A stretch of DNA of 17,768 nt from M0108 sp049654905 (GCA_049654905.1 JBASIS010000034.1:1-17768), one strand, 5' to 3'. Counted from the first letter of the stretch, positions 1 to 8,733 are shown. Notes: generated from the sequence alone by a model not told the origin. Made by a program: numbers and translations.

Positions 1-65
1 AGCTGCCACTGTTCGAGGGCCTAAAAGGGGCAGAGATGGCCGAGTGCCCGTTGGGGCATGTGATG

Positions 66-71
66 ATTATA
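66..71 (-). promoter_or_regulatory. Perfect -10 box (TATAAT) facing the left window edge
   Basis: The minus strand reads CTATAATC just downstream of the yheS stop codon. It is a perfect TATAAT hexamer, but no convincing -35 lies 16-18 bp upstream. It probably drives a minus-strand gene beginning beyond the left edge. The remaining bases 1-65 hold no gene I can support. Confidence 0.4.
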
Positions 72-80
72 GACGGTGAC

Positions 81-2024
<1,944 letters not shown>

Positions 2025-2034
2025 GGCGGGTGGT

Positions 2035-3552
2035 TTAGCCTTGGGGGTTGCGGTCCAGCCGCCGGTAGCCGATGGCCTCGCCCAGGTGGAGGCTGGTGAT
2101 GGCCTCGCGACCGGCGAGGTCGGCGATGGTGCGCGCGACCTTGAGGACCCGGTGATAGGCGCGGGCGGACAGCCCCAGGCGGCTCATGGCCTGATCCATG
2201 AGCCGCCGGCCATCCTCGTCCAGGGGACAATGGATGTCGATCTCGCGGGGCTCCAGGCCCTGATTGGGCTTGCCGTGGCGGGCGAGCTGGCGGGCGCGGG
2301 CGATCTCGACCCGGCCACGCACCTGGGCACTGGTCTCGGCGCTGGTGTCCGGTGGGGCGTTCATCTCCTCCGGCCGGGGGCGGGGCACCTCCACATGCAG
2401 GTCGATGCGGTCCAGCAGGGGGCCGGAGATGCGGCCCCGGTAGCGGGCGACCTGCTCCAGGGTGCAGCGGCAGCGCCCCGCCGGGTCACCGAGATATCCG
2501 CAGGGGCAGGGATTCATGGCAGCCACGAGTTGAAAGCGAGCGGGAAACTCGGCCTGGCGCGCGGCGCGGGAGATGTGGATGCGGCCGGATTCAAGGGGCT
2601 CCCGCAGCACCTCCAGCACCCGGCGGTCGAATTCTGGCAGTTCATCGAGAAAGAGGACGCCCAGGTGGGCCAGGGAGATCTCGCCGGGGCGGGGGTTGCC
2701 GCCGCCACCCACCAGGGCCACGCCCGAGGCGGTGTGGTGCGGCGTGCGAAAGGGCCGCTGGCGCCAGCGCGCCGGGTCGAAGGCCTCCAGGCCGCTGACC
2801 GAGCGAATGGCGGCGGTCTGCAGGGCCTCCTCCTCGCTCAGGGTCGGCAGCAGGCCGGGCAGGCGGCTGGCGAGCATGGACTTGCCGGTGCCCGGGGGGC
2901 CCAGAAACAGCAGGCTATGACCGCCGGCGGCGGCGATCTCCAGGGCGCGCTTGGCCTGGGGCTGGCCGCGCACCTCGGACAGGTCCGGGTACTGAGTCGC
3001 GATCAGCGCGATCTCCTCGGGGATATAGCTCGCCAGGGGCGTCTCGCCGTTGAGATGGGCGCAGACCTCCAGCAGGTGGTCGGCGGGGAGGACGCGCAGG
3101 CCCCGGACCAGACTCGCCTCGACGGCGTTCTGGCGCGGCAGGACCAGGGCGCGGCCGGCCTCGCGGGCCGCCAGGGCCGCTGGCAGTACCCCTTGCACGG
3201 GTCTCAGGGCGCCGGAGAGGGCGAGTTCGCCGAGGAATTCCAGGTCTGGTAACTCCTGGGTCTTGAGCTGGCCCGAGGCCCCCAGCACCCCTAGGGCGAT
3301 GGGCAGGTCGAAGCGCCCGCCCTCCTTGGGCAGGTCCGCCGGCGCTAGGTTGACGGTGATGCGCCCGGCGGGGAACTGGAAGTGACCATTGTGGAGGGCG
3401 CCGCGCACCCGGTCTTTGCTCTCCCGGACCGCCATCTCGGGCAAACCGACGATATTCATGCAGGGCAGGCCGCCGGCAAGCTGGACCTCGACGGTCACGG
3501 GCGGCGCCTCCATGCCCACGCGGGCACGGCTATAGAGGATGCAGAGGCTCAA
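2035..3552 (-). CDS. comM: YifB/ComM family AAA+ ATPase (Mg-chelatase-like)
   Basis: This 505-residue protein is collinear with E. coli YifB and with ComM. In naturally transformable bacteria ComM is a hexameric helicase that promotes branch migration during integration of incoming DNA. The N-terminal domain (about 20-160, Lon/S5-like) includes NLAPADLPKEGGRFDLPIA. The Mg-chelatase AAA+ core has Walker A GPPGTGKS at 218-225 and Walker B VLFLDELPEF at 299-308. An insertion with four cysteines (C349, C351, C361, C363) could bind zinc; E. coli YifB lacks these. A helical domain ends the protein. The TTG start at 3552 is chosen because MSLCILYSRA aligns with the family N-terminus MSLSIV; no clear Shine-Dalgarno precedes it. 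The gene sits 32 nt after ubiK. No competence pilus genes are in the window, so a transformation role is inferred from the family only. Confidence 0.93.
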   Translation of the reverse strand: MSLCILYSRARVGMEAPPVTVEVQLAGGLPCMNIVGLPEMAVRESKDRVRGALHNGHFQFPAGRITVNLAPADLPKEGGRFDLPIALGVLGASGQLKTQELPDLEFLGELALSGALRPVQGVLPAALAAREAGRALVLPRQNAVEASLVRGLRVLPADHLLEVCAHLNGETPLASYIPEEIALIATQYPDLSEVRGQPQAKRALEIAAAGGHSLLFLGPPGTGKSMLASRLPGLLPTLSEEEALQTAAIRSVSGLEAFDPARWRQRPFRTPHHTASGVALVGGGGNPRPGEISLAHLGVLFLDELPEFDRRVLEVLREPLESGRIHISRAARQAEFPARFQLVAAMNPCPCGYLGDPAGRCRCTLEQVARYRGRISGPLLDRIDLHVEVPRPRPEEMNAPPDTSAETSAQVRGRVEIARARQLARHGKPNQGLEPREIDIHCPLDEDGRRLMDQAMSRLGLSARAYHRVLKVARTIADLAGREAITSLHLGEAIGYRRLDRNPQG

Positions 3553-3584
3553 GGGGAGGGGCGGGGTCGGGGCTTGGCGCGCGA

Positions 3585-3848
3585 CTAGCGCACGGGTCCC
3601 GCGGGACTCATCGCCCGCTCCAGTTCCGCCACCTGGGCCTCCAGCCGCTCCAGTTTGGCGCGCGTGCGGGCTAGAACGGCGCTTTGGACATCGAATTCCT
3701 CCCGGGTCACCAGATCCAGCCTGGACAAGCCGGCCTCGAGGCCAGCGCGCAGGTTACGGTCGATATCCTGGTGCAGAGCCTGGAGTCCCTGGGGCAGGCT
3801 GCCGGCCAGGCGCCGGGTCAGGTCGTCGAGATATTTGGGGTCCAACAT
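3585..3848 (-). CDS. ubiK: Ubiquinone biosynthesis accessory factor UbiK (YqiC/BMFP family)
   Basis: This is a small 87-residue helical protein matching UbiK/YqiC. The family partners with UbiJ in the cytosolic ubiquinone-biosynthesis complex and can bind membranes. The central stretch SRLDLVTREEFDVQSAVLARTR (42-63) carries the family signature RLDLVxREEFDVQ. It is followed by a C-terminal coiled coil (about 64-79) that mediates oligomerisation in relatives. The N-terminus MLDPKYLDDL parallels MIDPKKIEQI in E. coli. The ATG at 3848 is preferred over an in-frame GTG at 3857 because AGGTGA lies 5 nt before the ATG and overlaps that GTG. It is the first gene of the ubiK-comM-yheS unit, with a -10 box about 36 bp upstream. 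Confidence 0.92.
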   Translation of the reverse strand: MLDPKYLDDLTRRLAGSLPQGLQALHQDIDRNLRAGLEAGLSRLDLVTREEFDVQSAVLARTRAKLERLEAQVAELERAMSPAGPVR

Positions 3849-3883
3849 GGTTGTCACCTGGGGCTGGGAGTGCGGTGGCGGGG

Positions 3884-3889
3884 ATTATA
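3884..3889 (-). promoter_or_regulatory. -10 box of the ubiK-comM-yheS operon
   Basis: The minus strand reads GGCGCTATAATCC here, a perfect TATAAT hexamer. Transcription would start near 3877 and leave a leader of about 30 nt before the ubiK ATG, which is a sensible distance. The -35 region (about 3906-3912) does not resemble TTGACA, so recognition may rely on the extended -10 or on an activator. Confidence 0.55.
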
Positions 3890-3924
3890 GCGCCCTGGCC
3901 TCCTTCCGACCCTGATCCACCGCA

Positions 3925-3941
3925 TGCTCCATAATGGTGCG
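3925..3941 (+). promoter_or_regulatory. NtrC binding site upstream of the porin-glnK-amtB operon
   Basis: The sequence TGCTCC-N5-GGTGCG matches the NtrC dyad TGCACC-N5-GGTGCA at 10 of 12 conserved positions, with exact spacing. Its centre lies about 142 bp before the start predicted from the sigma-54 promoter, within the usual range for an NtrC enhancer. A weaker half-site-like sequence (AGCGCC-N5-CCCTGC) occurs near 3979-3995. Confidence 0.7.
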
Positions 3942-4048
3942 TCCACCCCCGGCCGGGGCCGGGAGGCCGCGCATATTTAGCGCCACAATCCCTGCATCGA
4001 TGGGGTTAGACGCCGATTTTGCTTTGATTTGCTGGCGTGGCCGAAGAT

Positions 4049-4064
4049 TGGCACAAAGACTGCT
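4049..4064 (+). promoter_or_regulatory. Sigma-54 (RpoN) -24/-12 promoter
   Basis: The sequence is TGGCAC-AAAGA-CTGCT. The -24 element is a perfect TGGCAC, and the invariant GG and GC doublets are separated by exactly 10 bp. The -12 element differs from TTGCW only in its first base. The start would fall near 4075, giving a leader of about 75 nt to the porin ATG. Together with the upstream NtrC site it indicates nitrogen-limitation control of the downstream operon. Confidence 0.85.
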
Positions 4065-4149
4065 AGAGTCGATTCGTCATCTTTATTGCCCTGGCCTGGT
4101 CGGTGGCATCCCCATCATCTACACATCCCTAAAGAGAGGTTAGTTAGCC

Positions 4150-4923
4150 ATGAAATCCCAAAGATTGATCGCCGTTGGCATCGCCAGCGCCCTCCTGTCC
4201 ACCCCCCTGACGGTTCTGGCGGACGACGAGGGTAATCCACCCCCCGAGCATAGCGTCAGCGCCAACATCGGTGTGGTCAGCAACTATATCTGGCGCGGCA
4301 TCACCCAGACGGATGACAAGGCGGCGGTCCAGGGCGGCCTCGACTATAGCCACAGCAGCGGTTTCTATGCCGGGACCTGGGTCTCTAATGTCGATTTCAA
4401 CCTTGACGAAAATAACCCCAGCGCCGAGGCGGATCTCTATCTGGGCTTCACCAACTCCATCATCGAGGATCTGACCTACAACGTTAAAGGCATCTACTAC
4501 GCCTATCCGGGTGGCAAGGATCTCAACTTCGCCGAGTTGGGCGGCAGCATGACCTACAAGTGGTTCAAGCTGGGCGTGGACTACACCGTCTATGGCGAGA
4601 ATGATGGCGGCCTCTATGACCAGGGCGATTGGTATTTCTCCGGCGCCTTTACCTACGACGAATTGCCCTATGGCCTGAGCTTTGGGCTGCGCGCTGGCTA
4701 CACCGACTTCAAGAACAGCGACATCACCTTTGTCGAAACCCTGAATGACATCGACATCGAGCGCTCGGCCAATGCCGACTACTGGAACTATGGGGCCAGC
4801 ATCAGTAAGACCGCCGGCGATTTCGGCACCTTCAGCCTGAACTGGGACCAGAACAATGGTGAGGAAAACGTGGGATTCAACAATGATCCCAAGTTTTGGG
4901 TGGGCTGGTTGAAAACCTTCTAA
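4150..4923 (+). CDS. TorF-family putative outer-membrane porin
   Basis: This 257-residue exported protein matches the TorF/Gcw_chp family of predicted beta-barrel outer-membrane proteins. The signal peptide covers residues 1-24, with predicted cleavage VLA|DDE. The mature N-terminus carries the family feature SANIGVVSNYIWRGITQT (36-53). After that, amphipathic aromatic-rich strands alternate along the length (for example FYAGTWVSNVDF, GIYYAYPG, YKWFKLGVDYTVYG). The protein ends in WVGWLKTF, with the terminal phenylalanine typical of outer-membrane barrels. A Shine-Dalgarno-like AGAGAGG precedes the ATG. It is the first gene after the sigma-54/NtrC promoter and is followed by glnK and amtB. 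This suggests a role in outer-membrane passage or sensing under nitrogen limitation, but no substrate is known for the family. Its AT-richer, Asn/Asp/Tyr-rich codons differ from the neighbours, as expected for a surface barrel. Confidence 0.85.
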   Translation: MKSQRLIAVGIASALLSTPLTVLADDEGNPPPEHSVSANIGVVSNYIWRGITQTDDKAAVQGGLDYSHSSGFYAGTWVSNVDFNLDENNPSAEADLYLGFTNSIIEDLTYNVKGIYYAYPGGKDLNFAELGGSMTYKWFKLGVDYTVYGENDGGLYDQGDWYFSGAFTYDELPYGLSFGLRAGYTDFKNSDITFVETLNDIDIERSANADYWNYGASISKTAGDFGTFSLNWDQNNGEENVGFNNDPKFWVGWLKTF

Positions 4924-4961
4924 CCGCGATACCCAACCCCGACGTATCACAACGCGTGCCG

Positions 4962-4976
4962 GGCCGGGTCCCGGCC
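4962..4976. repeat. 15-bp palindrome between the porin gene and glnK
   Basis: GGCCGGG-T-CCCGGCC is a perfect 7-bp inverted repeat around one base, 19 bp ahead of the glnK ATG and 38 bp after the porin stop codon. As RNA it would fold into a GC-only hairpin just before the glnK ribosome binding site (AGGGAG). It lacks a T-run, so it is not a standard terminator. It could stabilise or separate expression of porin and glnK. Confidence 0.5.
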
Positions 4977-4995
4977 AACAAGGGAGCTATCTAGC

Positions 4996-5334
4996 ATGAA
5001 ACTGGTCACCGCCATCATCAAACCCTTCAAGCTCGATGACGTCCGCGAGGCCCTCTCCGACATTGGCGTATCGGGTATCACCGTTACGGAAGTCAAGGGT
5101 TTCGGTCGTCAGAAGGGTCATACCGAACTCTATCGTGGGGCCGAGTATGTCGTCGATTTCCTGCCCAAGATCAAGGTAGAGATTGCCGTCGCCCCGGATC
5201 AGGTCGATCGGGTGATTGACGCCATTACCGGGGCCGCCCGGACCGGCAAGATCGGCGACGGCAAGATCTTCGTCTCCGACTTGGGACAAGCTATCCGCAT
5301 CCGCACTGGCGAAACCGGTATCGATGCCCTGTAG
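4996..5334 (+). CDS. glnK: Nitrogen regulatory protein P-II (GlnK)
   Basis: This 112-residue PII protein is full length. PII trimers sense ATP/ADP, 2-oxoglutarate and, through uridylylation, glutamine; GlnK plugs the AmtB channel when nitrogen is ample. The T-loop (about 37-55, GRQKGHTELYRGAEYVVDF) contains Y51, the uridylylation site. The ATP-binding B-loop is TGAARTGKIGDGKIFV (78-93), and the C-terminus is RIRTGETGIDAL. AGGGAG lies about 9 nt before the ATG. It lies 72 nt after the porin stop and 30 nt before amtB, in the standard glnK-amtB arrangement. The amtB linkage favours GlnK over GlnB; sequence alone separates the two poorly. Confidence 0.95.
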   Translation: MKLVTAIIKPFKLDDVREALSDIGVSGITVTEVKGFGRQKGHTELYRGAEYVVDFLPKIKVEIAVAPDQVDRVIDAITGAARTGKIGDGKIFVSDLGQAIRIRTGETGIDAL

Positions 5335-5364
5335 GCTCGATGCGCTGTAGAGAGGATTGATGTT

Positions 5365-6786
5365 ATGAGCAAACTACTTGCTATCCTGCTGCCGGTCCTG
5401 GGGCTTGGCCTCGCCGGGAGCGCCTGGGGCGAAGAGGCCTTGAAGCCCGCCGCCGATGTGATTGCCGCCGCGGCCCCCTTGGTCAACAAGGGTGATACGG
5501 CCTGGATGCTGATCTCCACCGCCTTGGTCGCCATGATGGTGATTCCTGGCCTGGCCCTCTTTTACGGGGGTCTGGTCCGGTCGAAGAACATGCTGTCCGT
5601 GCTGATGCAGGTCTTCATGATCTTTTCCCTGATGATCGTGCTCTGGTTCGTCTACGGTTATACCGTTGCCTTCACCGAGGGTAACCCCTTCTTTGGCGGC
5701 TTCTCCAAGCTCTTCCTGAGCGGCGTCACGGTGGATTCGCTGGCCGCTACCTTCAGCAAGGGCGTGGCTATCCCCGAGTATGTTTACATTATCTTCCAGG
5801 CCACCTTTGCCGCTATTACCCCGGCCCTCATCGTCGGCGCCTTTGCCGAGCGCATGAAGTTCTCCGCGGTCATGCTCTTCATGGTGATCTGGTTTACCTT
5901 CTCCTATCTGCCCATGGCCCACATGGTGTGGTACTGGGCCGGCCCGGATGCCTATCTGGATGCCGCCACCGGTGAAGCGGCCGCCGCCACCGCGGGCTTC
6001 CTCTTCCAAAAGGGCGCGCTGGACTTCGCCGGCGGTACCGTGGTGCATATCAACGCCGCCATGGCGGGTCTGGTGGGTGCCTACATGGTGGGCAAGCGTA
6101 TTGGTTACGGCCGGGAAGCCCTGGCGCCTCATAGCCTGACCCTGACCATGGTTGGTGCCTCCCTGCTCTGGATTGGCTGGTTCGGTTTCAACGCCGGCTC
6201 CAACCTCGAAGCCAACGGCCTCACCGGCCTCGCCTTCCTCAACACCATGGTCGCCACCGCAGCCGCGACCCTGGCCTGGACCTCCGCCGAGGCCATGATC
6301 AAGGGCAAGGCCTCGCTGTTGGGCGCGGCCTCGGGCGCGGTGTCTGGCCTGGTCGCCATCACTCCTGCCTGCGGTTGGGTCGGGCCGATGGGCGCGCTGG
6401 TGATTGGCCTGGTCGCCGGTCTGCTTTGCCTCTGGGGCGTGAATGGCCTCAAGCGGCTGCTGGGCGCGGACGATGCCCTGGACGTCTTCGGTGTCCATGG
6501 CGTGGGCGGCATTGTTGGTGCCATGCTGACCGGCGTCTTCGTCAACCCAGCGCTGGGTGGCGTGGGCGTCTATGACTACGTCGCCAACGCCGTCGGCCCC
6601 TATGACCTCGTCACCCAGGTGACCAGTCAGGCCTGGGGCGTGGGCGTGGCTATCATCTGGTCGGGCCTGGTGGCCCTCGTCGCCTACAAACTCGTCGATC
6701 TCGTGATCGGTCTGCGCGTGCCCGAGGACGAAGAGCGCGAAGGCCTGGATATCACGGCTCACGGCGAGTCCGCCTATCGCTATTGA
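5365..6786 (+). CDS. amtB: Ammonium transporter AmtB
   Basis: This 473-residue inner-membrane ammonium channel of the Amt/Rh family forms trimers. An N-terminal signal peptide (about 1-22, ending SAWG|EE) is followed by the canonical 11 membrane helices, starting with TAWMLISTALVAMMVIPGLALF. The pore histidine pair is H228 (in GGTVVHINAA) and H378 (in DVFGVHGVGG). The signatures FYGGLVRSKN and GWFGFNAGSN are intact. A loop of about 20 residues after HMVWYWAGP (192-214, Ala-rich) is longer than in E. coli AmtB. The C-terminal tail GLRVPEDEEREGLDITAHGESAY is the conserved cytosolic GlnK-docking and coupling segment. The start has AGAGGA about 8 nt upstream. It is the last gene of the nitrogen-controlled operon and is followed by a strong terminator. 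Confidence 0.97.
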   Translation: MSKLLAILLPVLGLGLAGSAWGEEALKPAADVIAAAAPLVNKGDTAWMLISTALVAMMVIPGLALFYGGLVRSKNMLSVLMQVFMIFSLMIVLWFVYGYTVAFTEGNPFFGGFSKLFLSGVTVDSLAATFSKGVAIPEYVYIIFQATFAAITPALIVGAFAERMKFSAVMLFMVIWFTFSYLPMAHMVWYWAGPDAYLDAATGEAAAATAGFLFQKGALDFAGGTVVHINAAMAGLVGAYMVGKRIGYGREALAPHSLTLTMVGASLLWIGWFGFNAGSNLEANGLTGLAFLNTMVATAAATLAWTSAEAMIKGKASLLGAASGAVSGLVAITPACGWVGPMGALVIGLVAGLLCLWGVNGLKRLLGADDALDVFGVHGVGGIVGAMLTGVFVNPALGGVGVYDYVANAVGPYDLVTQVTSQAWGVGVAIIWSGLVALVAYKLVDLVIGLRVPEDEEREGLDITAHGESAYRY

Positions 6787-6807
6787 TTTGCCAGTGGCAG
6801 GGACGCT

Positions 6808-6832
6808 AAGGGGCCTTCGGGCCCCTTTTTTT
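6808..6832 (+). terminator. Intrinsic terminator after amtB, UUCG tetraloop
   Basis: AAGGGGCC-TTCG-GGCCCCTT forms a perfect 8-bp stem on a UUCG tetraloop, and the transcript continues into a run of seven T residues. It lies 22 bp after the amtB stop and closes the porin-glnK-amtB operon. Confidence 0.93.
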
Positions 6833-6954
6833 GTGGCGAAGGTTTGTTTAATTACTTCTTTGACCGAGAGGTTTAAAGCTGCCATCCCTGCGTGTTGGAC
6901 TTTGTAATTTGCCTTGGGGGCCCTTAGATTAAGCCCCTGTTAAGAATGTATCGG

Positions 6955-6960
6955 CATAAT
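6955..6960 (+). promoter_or_regulatory. Possible -10 box for the terD-terB-terZ unit
   Basis: CATAAT in the context GGCATAATCCCC matches TATAAT at 5 of 6 bases. It resembles the GC-flanked -10 boxes of ubiK and bipA in this window. No -35 is recognisable. It would give a leader of about 64 nt before terD. The preceding terminator means the ter genes need their own promoter somewhere in 6833-7020. Confidence 0.35.
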
Positions 6961-7030
6961 CCCCGACCTTAGAGGGGTCCTAGGGCTCACCTCATCCCGA
7001 CCACCACTAGCTTCACAGGAGCATTGCACA

Positions 7031-7606
7031 ATGCCTATCAGTTTGACCAAGGGCGGTAACGTTAACCTTTCGAAAGAGGCCCCGAGTATGCAGCGGGCCA
7101 TCATCGGCCTGGGCTGGGATGCCCGTAGCACCGACGGCAGCCCCTTCGACCTCGACGCCAGCGCCTTCATGCTCAAGGCTGACGACAAGGTGCGCGGCGA
7201 CAGTGATTTCATCTTCTATAACCAGGCGAAGTCCACTGACGGTTCCATCGAACATAAGGGCGACAACCGCACCGGCGCCGGCGAGGGTGATGACGAGGTA
7301 TTGCGGGTCGATCTCTCCCGGGTACCGGCCGAGGTGCTGAAGGTCGCCTTCGCCGCCACCATTCACGAGTCCGAGGTCCGCCGCCAGAACTTTGGCATGG
7401 TGCGTCGCGCCTATATCCGCATCGTCAACGAAGGCGATGGCCAGGAGATTGCCCGTTACGACCTGTCCGAAGACGCCTCCACGGAGGCGGCCATGATCTT
7501 TGGTGAACTCTATCGCCAGGGTAGCGACTGGAAATTCCGGGCCGTTGGCCAGGGATTCGCCGGTGGGCTCGGCCCCCTGGCCAAGAATTTCGGCGTCAGC
7601 ATTTAA
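7031..7606 (+). CDS. terD: TerD-family stress/tellurite-resistance protein
   Basis: This 191-residue cytosolic protein is nearly collinear with plasmid TerD (about 192 residues). The opening MPISLTKGGNVNLSKEAP, then GLGWDARSTDG (26-36) and FDLDASAFML (39-48) supply acidic calcium ligands D40 and D42. The second acidic loop, GDNRTGAGEGDDE (77-89), is the family hallmark, and the C-terminal ELYRQGSDWKFRAVGQG is conserved. TerD proteins bind calcium and are linked to resistance to tellurite, phage, colicins or membrane/DNA stress; the biochemical activity is unsettled. AGGAG lies about 10 nt before the ATG. It is followed by terB and a TerZ-like gene on the same strand, which supports one functional unit. 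Confidence 0.93.
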   Translation: MPISLTKGGNVNLSKEAPSMQRAIIGLGWDARSTDGSPFDLDASAFMLKADDKVRGDSDFIFYNQAKSTDGSIEHKGDNRTGAGEGDDEVLRVDLSRVPAEVLKVAFAATIHESEVRRQNFGMVRRAYIRIVNEGDGQEIARYDLSEDASTEAAMIFGELYRQGSDWKFRAVGQGFAGGLGPLAKNFGVSI

Positions 7607-7612
7607 CAAGCC

Positions 7613-7628
7613 GCCTCGCCCGCGGGGC
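7613..7628 (+). repeat. Small GC hairpin between terD and terB
   Basis: GCCTCG-CCCG-CGGGGC can pair over 6 bp, with one G-U pair, around a 4-nt loop. It falls 7 bp after the terD stop and has no T-run. If it folds in RNA it would more likely protect the terD 3' end than terminate. This is a weak call in GC-rich DNA. Confidence 0.3.
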
Positions 7629-7662
7629 TAGACCTCGCGGACCAACCTACCGGAGTCAGAGA

Positions 7663-8118
7663 ATGAGTGCACTTGATTGGTTGAAACAGCAAGCCTCTAA
7701 CATCCAGCAAACCCTCGGCGACGAGATGACCCGCTTCAAAAACCGGGATCTGATGGAGGGCGTGGTGGCGGGCTGCGCCATGGTGGGCTATGCCAACGGT
7801 TCCGTCTCCGCGGCCGAGAAGCAGAAGATGATGGGCTTTTTACAGTCCTCCGATGCCATGAAGGTTTATGACATCAACCAGGTGCTGGACACCTTTGGCC
7901 GCTTCTCGCGGCAATTCGAGTTCGACACCGACATTGGTCAGGCGGAGGCCCTCAAGGTGATCGGCAAACTGCGCAACAAGCCCGACGAGGCGCGGCTGCT
8001 GGTCCGCGTGTGCTGCGCCATCGGCTCATCGGACGGGGATTTCGAGGATTCCGAACGCCAGGCGGCGCGCAGCATCTGCCGCGAACTGGGGCTCGACCCC
8101 GCCGACTTTTACCTCTGA
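7663..8118 (+). CDS. terB: TerB-family tellurite-resistance protein
   Basis: This 151-residue all-helical cytosolic protein has the same length as the classical TerB. Recognisable segments are RFKNRDLMEGVVAGCAMVGYANGSVSAAEKQKMMGFLQSS (from about 24) and the C-terminal AIGSSDGDFEDSERQAARSICRELGLDPADF. The two acidic motifs (ANGSVSAAE near 44-52 and SDGDFEDSE near 128-136) mark the duplicated metal-binding TerB fold. The first has Asn where Asp is common. TerB is thought to work with TerD proteins and TerC in a membrane-associated metal-sensing complex; TerC is not in this window. GGAG precedes the ATG by about 8 nt. The stop codon is 9 nt before the next ter gene, whose ribosome binding site overlaps it. 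Confidence 0.9.
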   Translation: MSALDWLKQQASNIQQTLGDEMTRFKNRDLMEGVVAGCAMVGYANGSVSAAEKQKMMGFLQSSDAMKVYDINQVLDTFGRFSRQFEFDTDIGQAEALKVIGKLRNKPDEARLLVRVCCAIGSSDGDFEDSERQAARSICRELGLDPADFYL

Positions 8119-8127
8119 GGACCTTCC

Positions 8128-8733
8128 ATGGCCATCAATCTGCAAAAGGGACAAAAAATCAGCCTGGAGAAGGAGGCCGGTAGCCCCCTGCGCCGGGTCG
8201 TCATGGGCCTTGGCTGGGACACGGCCAGCAGCGGCAAGCGCGGCGGCCTGCTCAGCGGCTTATTCGGCGGCGGAGGGGGCGGGGGCGATGGCATCGACCT
8301 GGACGCTTCCTGCCTCCTGTTTGATGCCGCGGGTAACCTGGTCGATGCCGTTTGGTTCCAGCAACTGCGCAGCAAGGACGGCTCCATCCAGCACACCGGG
8401 GATAACCGTTCGGGACAGGGCGAGGGTGACGACGAGCAGATCCTGGTCGATCTGGAACGAGTCCCCGCTACCGTCAGCTACCTGGTCTTTACCGTCAACA
8501 GCTTCAGTGGCCAGAGTTTCGATCAGGTTCAGCGCGCCTTCTGCCGGCTGATCGACGGCGCCGACCAGCGGGAGATCGCGCGCTACGACCTCGGCTGCCA
8601 GGGTTCGCACACCGCCATGGTCATGGCGAAGCTATATCGCCACAACCAGGAATGGAAAATGCACGCCATCGGCGAAAGCGCCCGTGGCCAAACCGTCAAA
8701 GATCTCCTGCCCGTTATCGGCCAGTACCTCTGA
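8128..8733 (+). CDS. terZ: TerD-family protein, TerZ-like, with glycine-rich loop
   Basis: This 201-residue second TerD-domain protein opens with MAINLQKGQKISLEKEAG. It keeps GLGWDTA (27-33), the calcium-ligand stretch GIDLDASCLLFD (55-66) and the loop GDNRSGQGEGDDE (91-103). A glycine-rich insertion (about 36-54, GKRGGLLSGLFGGGGGGGD) sits between the first two motifs. A KGLFGGLFGGG-type insert is a feature I associate with TerZ rather than TerD, so I name it terZ with moderate certainty. A GAGGA ribosome site overlaps the terB stop codon, which indicates coupled translation. The gene ends facing bipA. Confidence 0.85.
   Translation: MAINLQKGQKISLEKEAGSPLRRVVMGLGWDTASSGKRGGLLSGLFGGGGGGGDGIDLDASCLLFDAAGNLVDAVWFQQLRSKDGSIQHTGDNRSGQGEGDDEQILVDLERVPATVSYLVFTVNSFSGQSFDQVQRAFCRLIDGADQREIARYDLGCQGSHTAMVMAKLYRHNQEWKMHAIGESARGQTVKDLLPVIGQYL

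Larger units (their letters stand above)
3849..4149. other. Divergent regulatory spacer between ubiK and the porin-glnK-amtB operon
   Basis: This 301-bp gap holds the leftward ubiK -10 box, a rightward NtrC-type site (3925-3941), an A/T-rich stretch (4014-4030) that could suit DNA bending, and a sigma-54 promoter (4049-4064). The leader of the rightward transcript would be about 75 nt. No open frame inside it looks coding; the longest ones run across the control sites. Confidence 0.6.

Noticed and set aside
21..59. 12-residue minus-strand reading frame after the TATAAT at 66-71, a possible leader peptide
   Set aside because: Very short, no ribosome site and no attenuator hairpin visible; the gene beyond the edge is unknown.
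3934..4143. 69-codon frame in the ubiK-porin spacer
   Set aside because: It overlaps the NtrC site and the sigma-54 promoter and has no ribosome site or family resemblance.
5374..6885. 503-codon minus-strand open frame opposite amtB
   Set aside because: The His/Gly/Gln-rich translation mirrors amtB codons, runs through the terminator, and has no recognisable domain or ribosome site.
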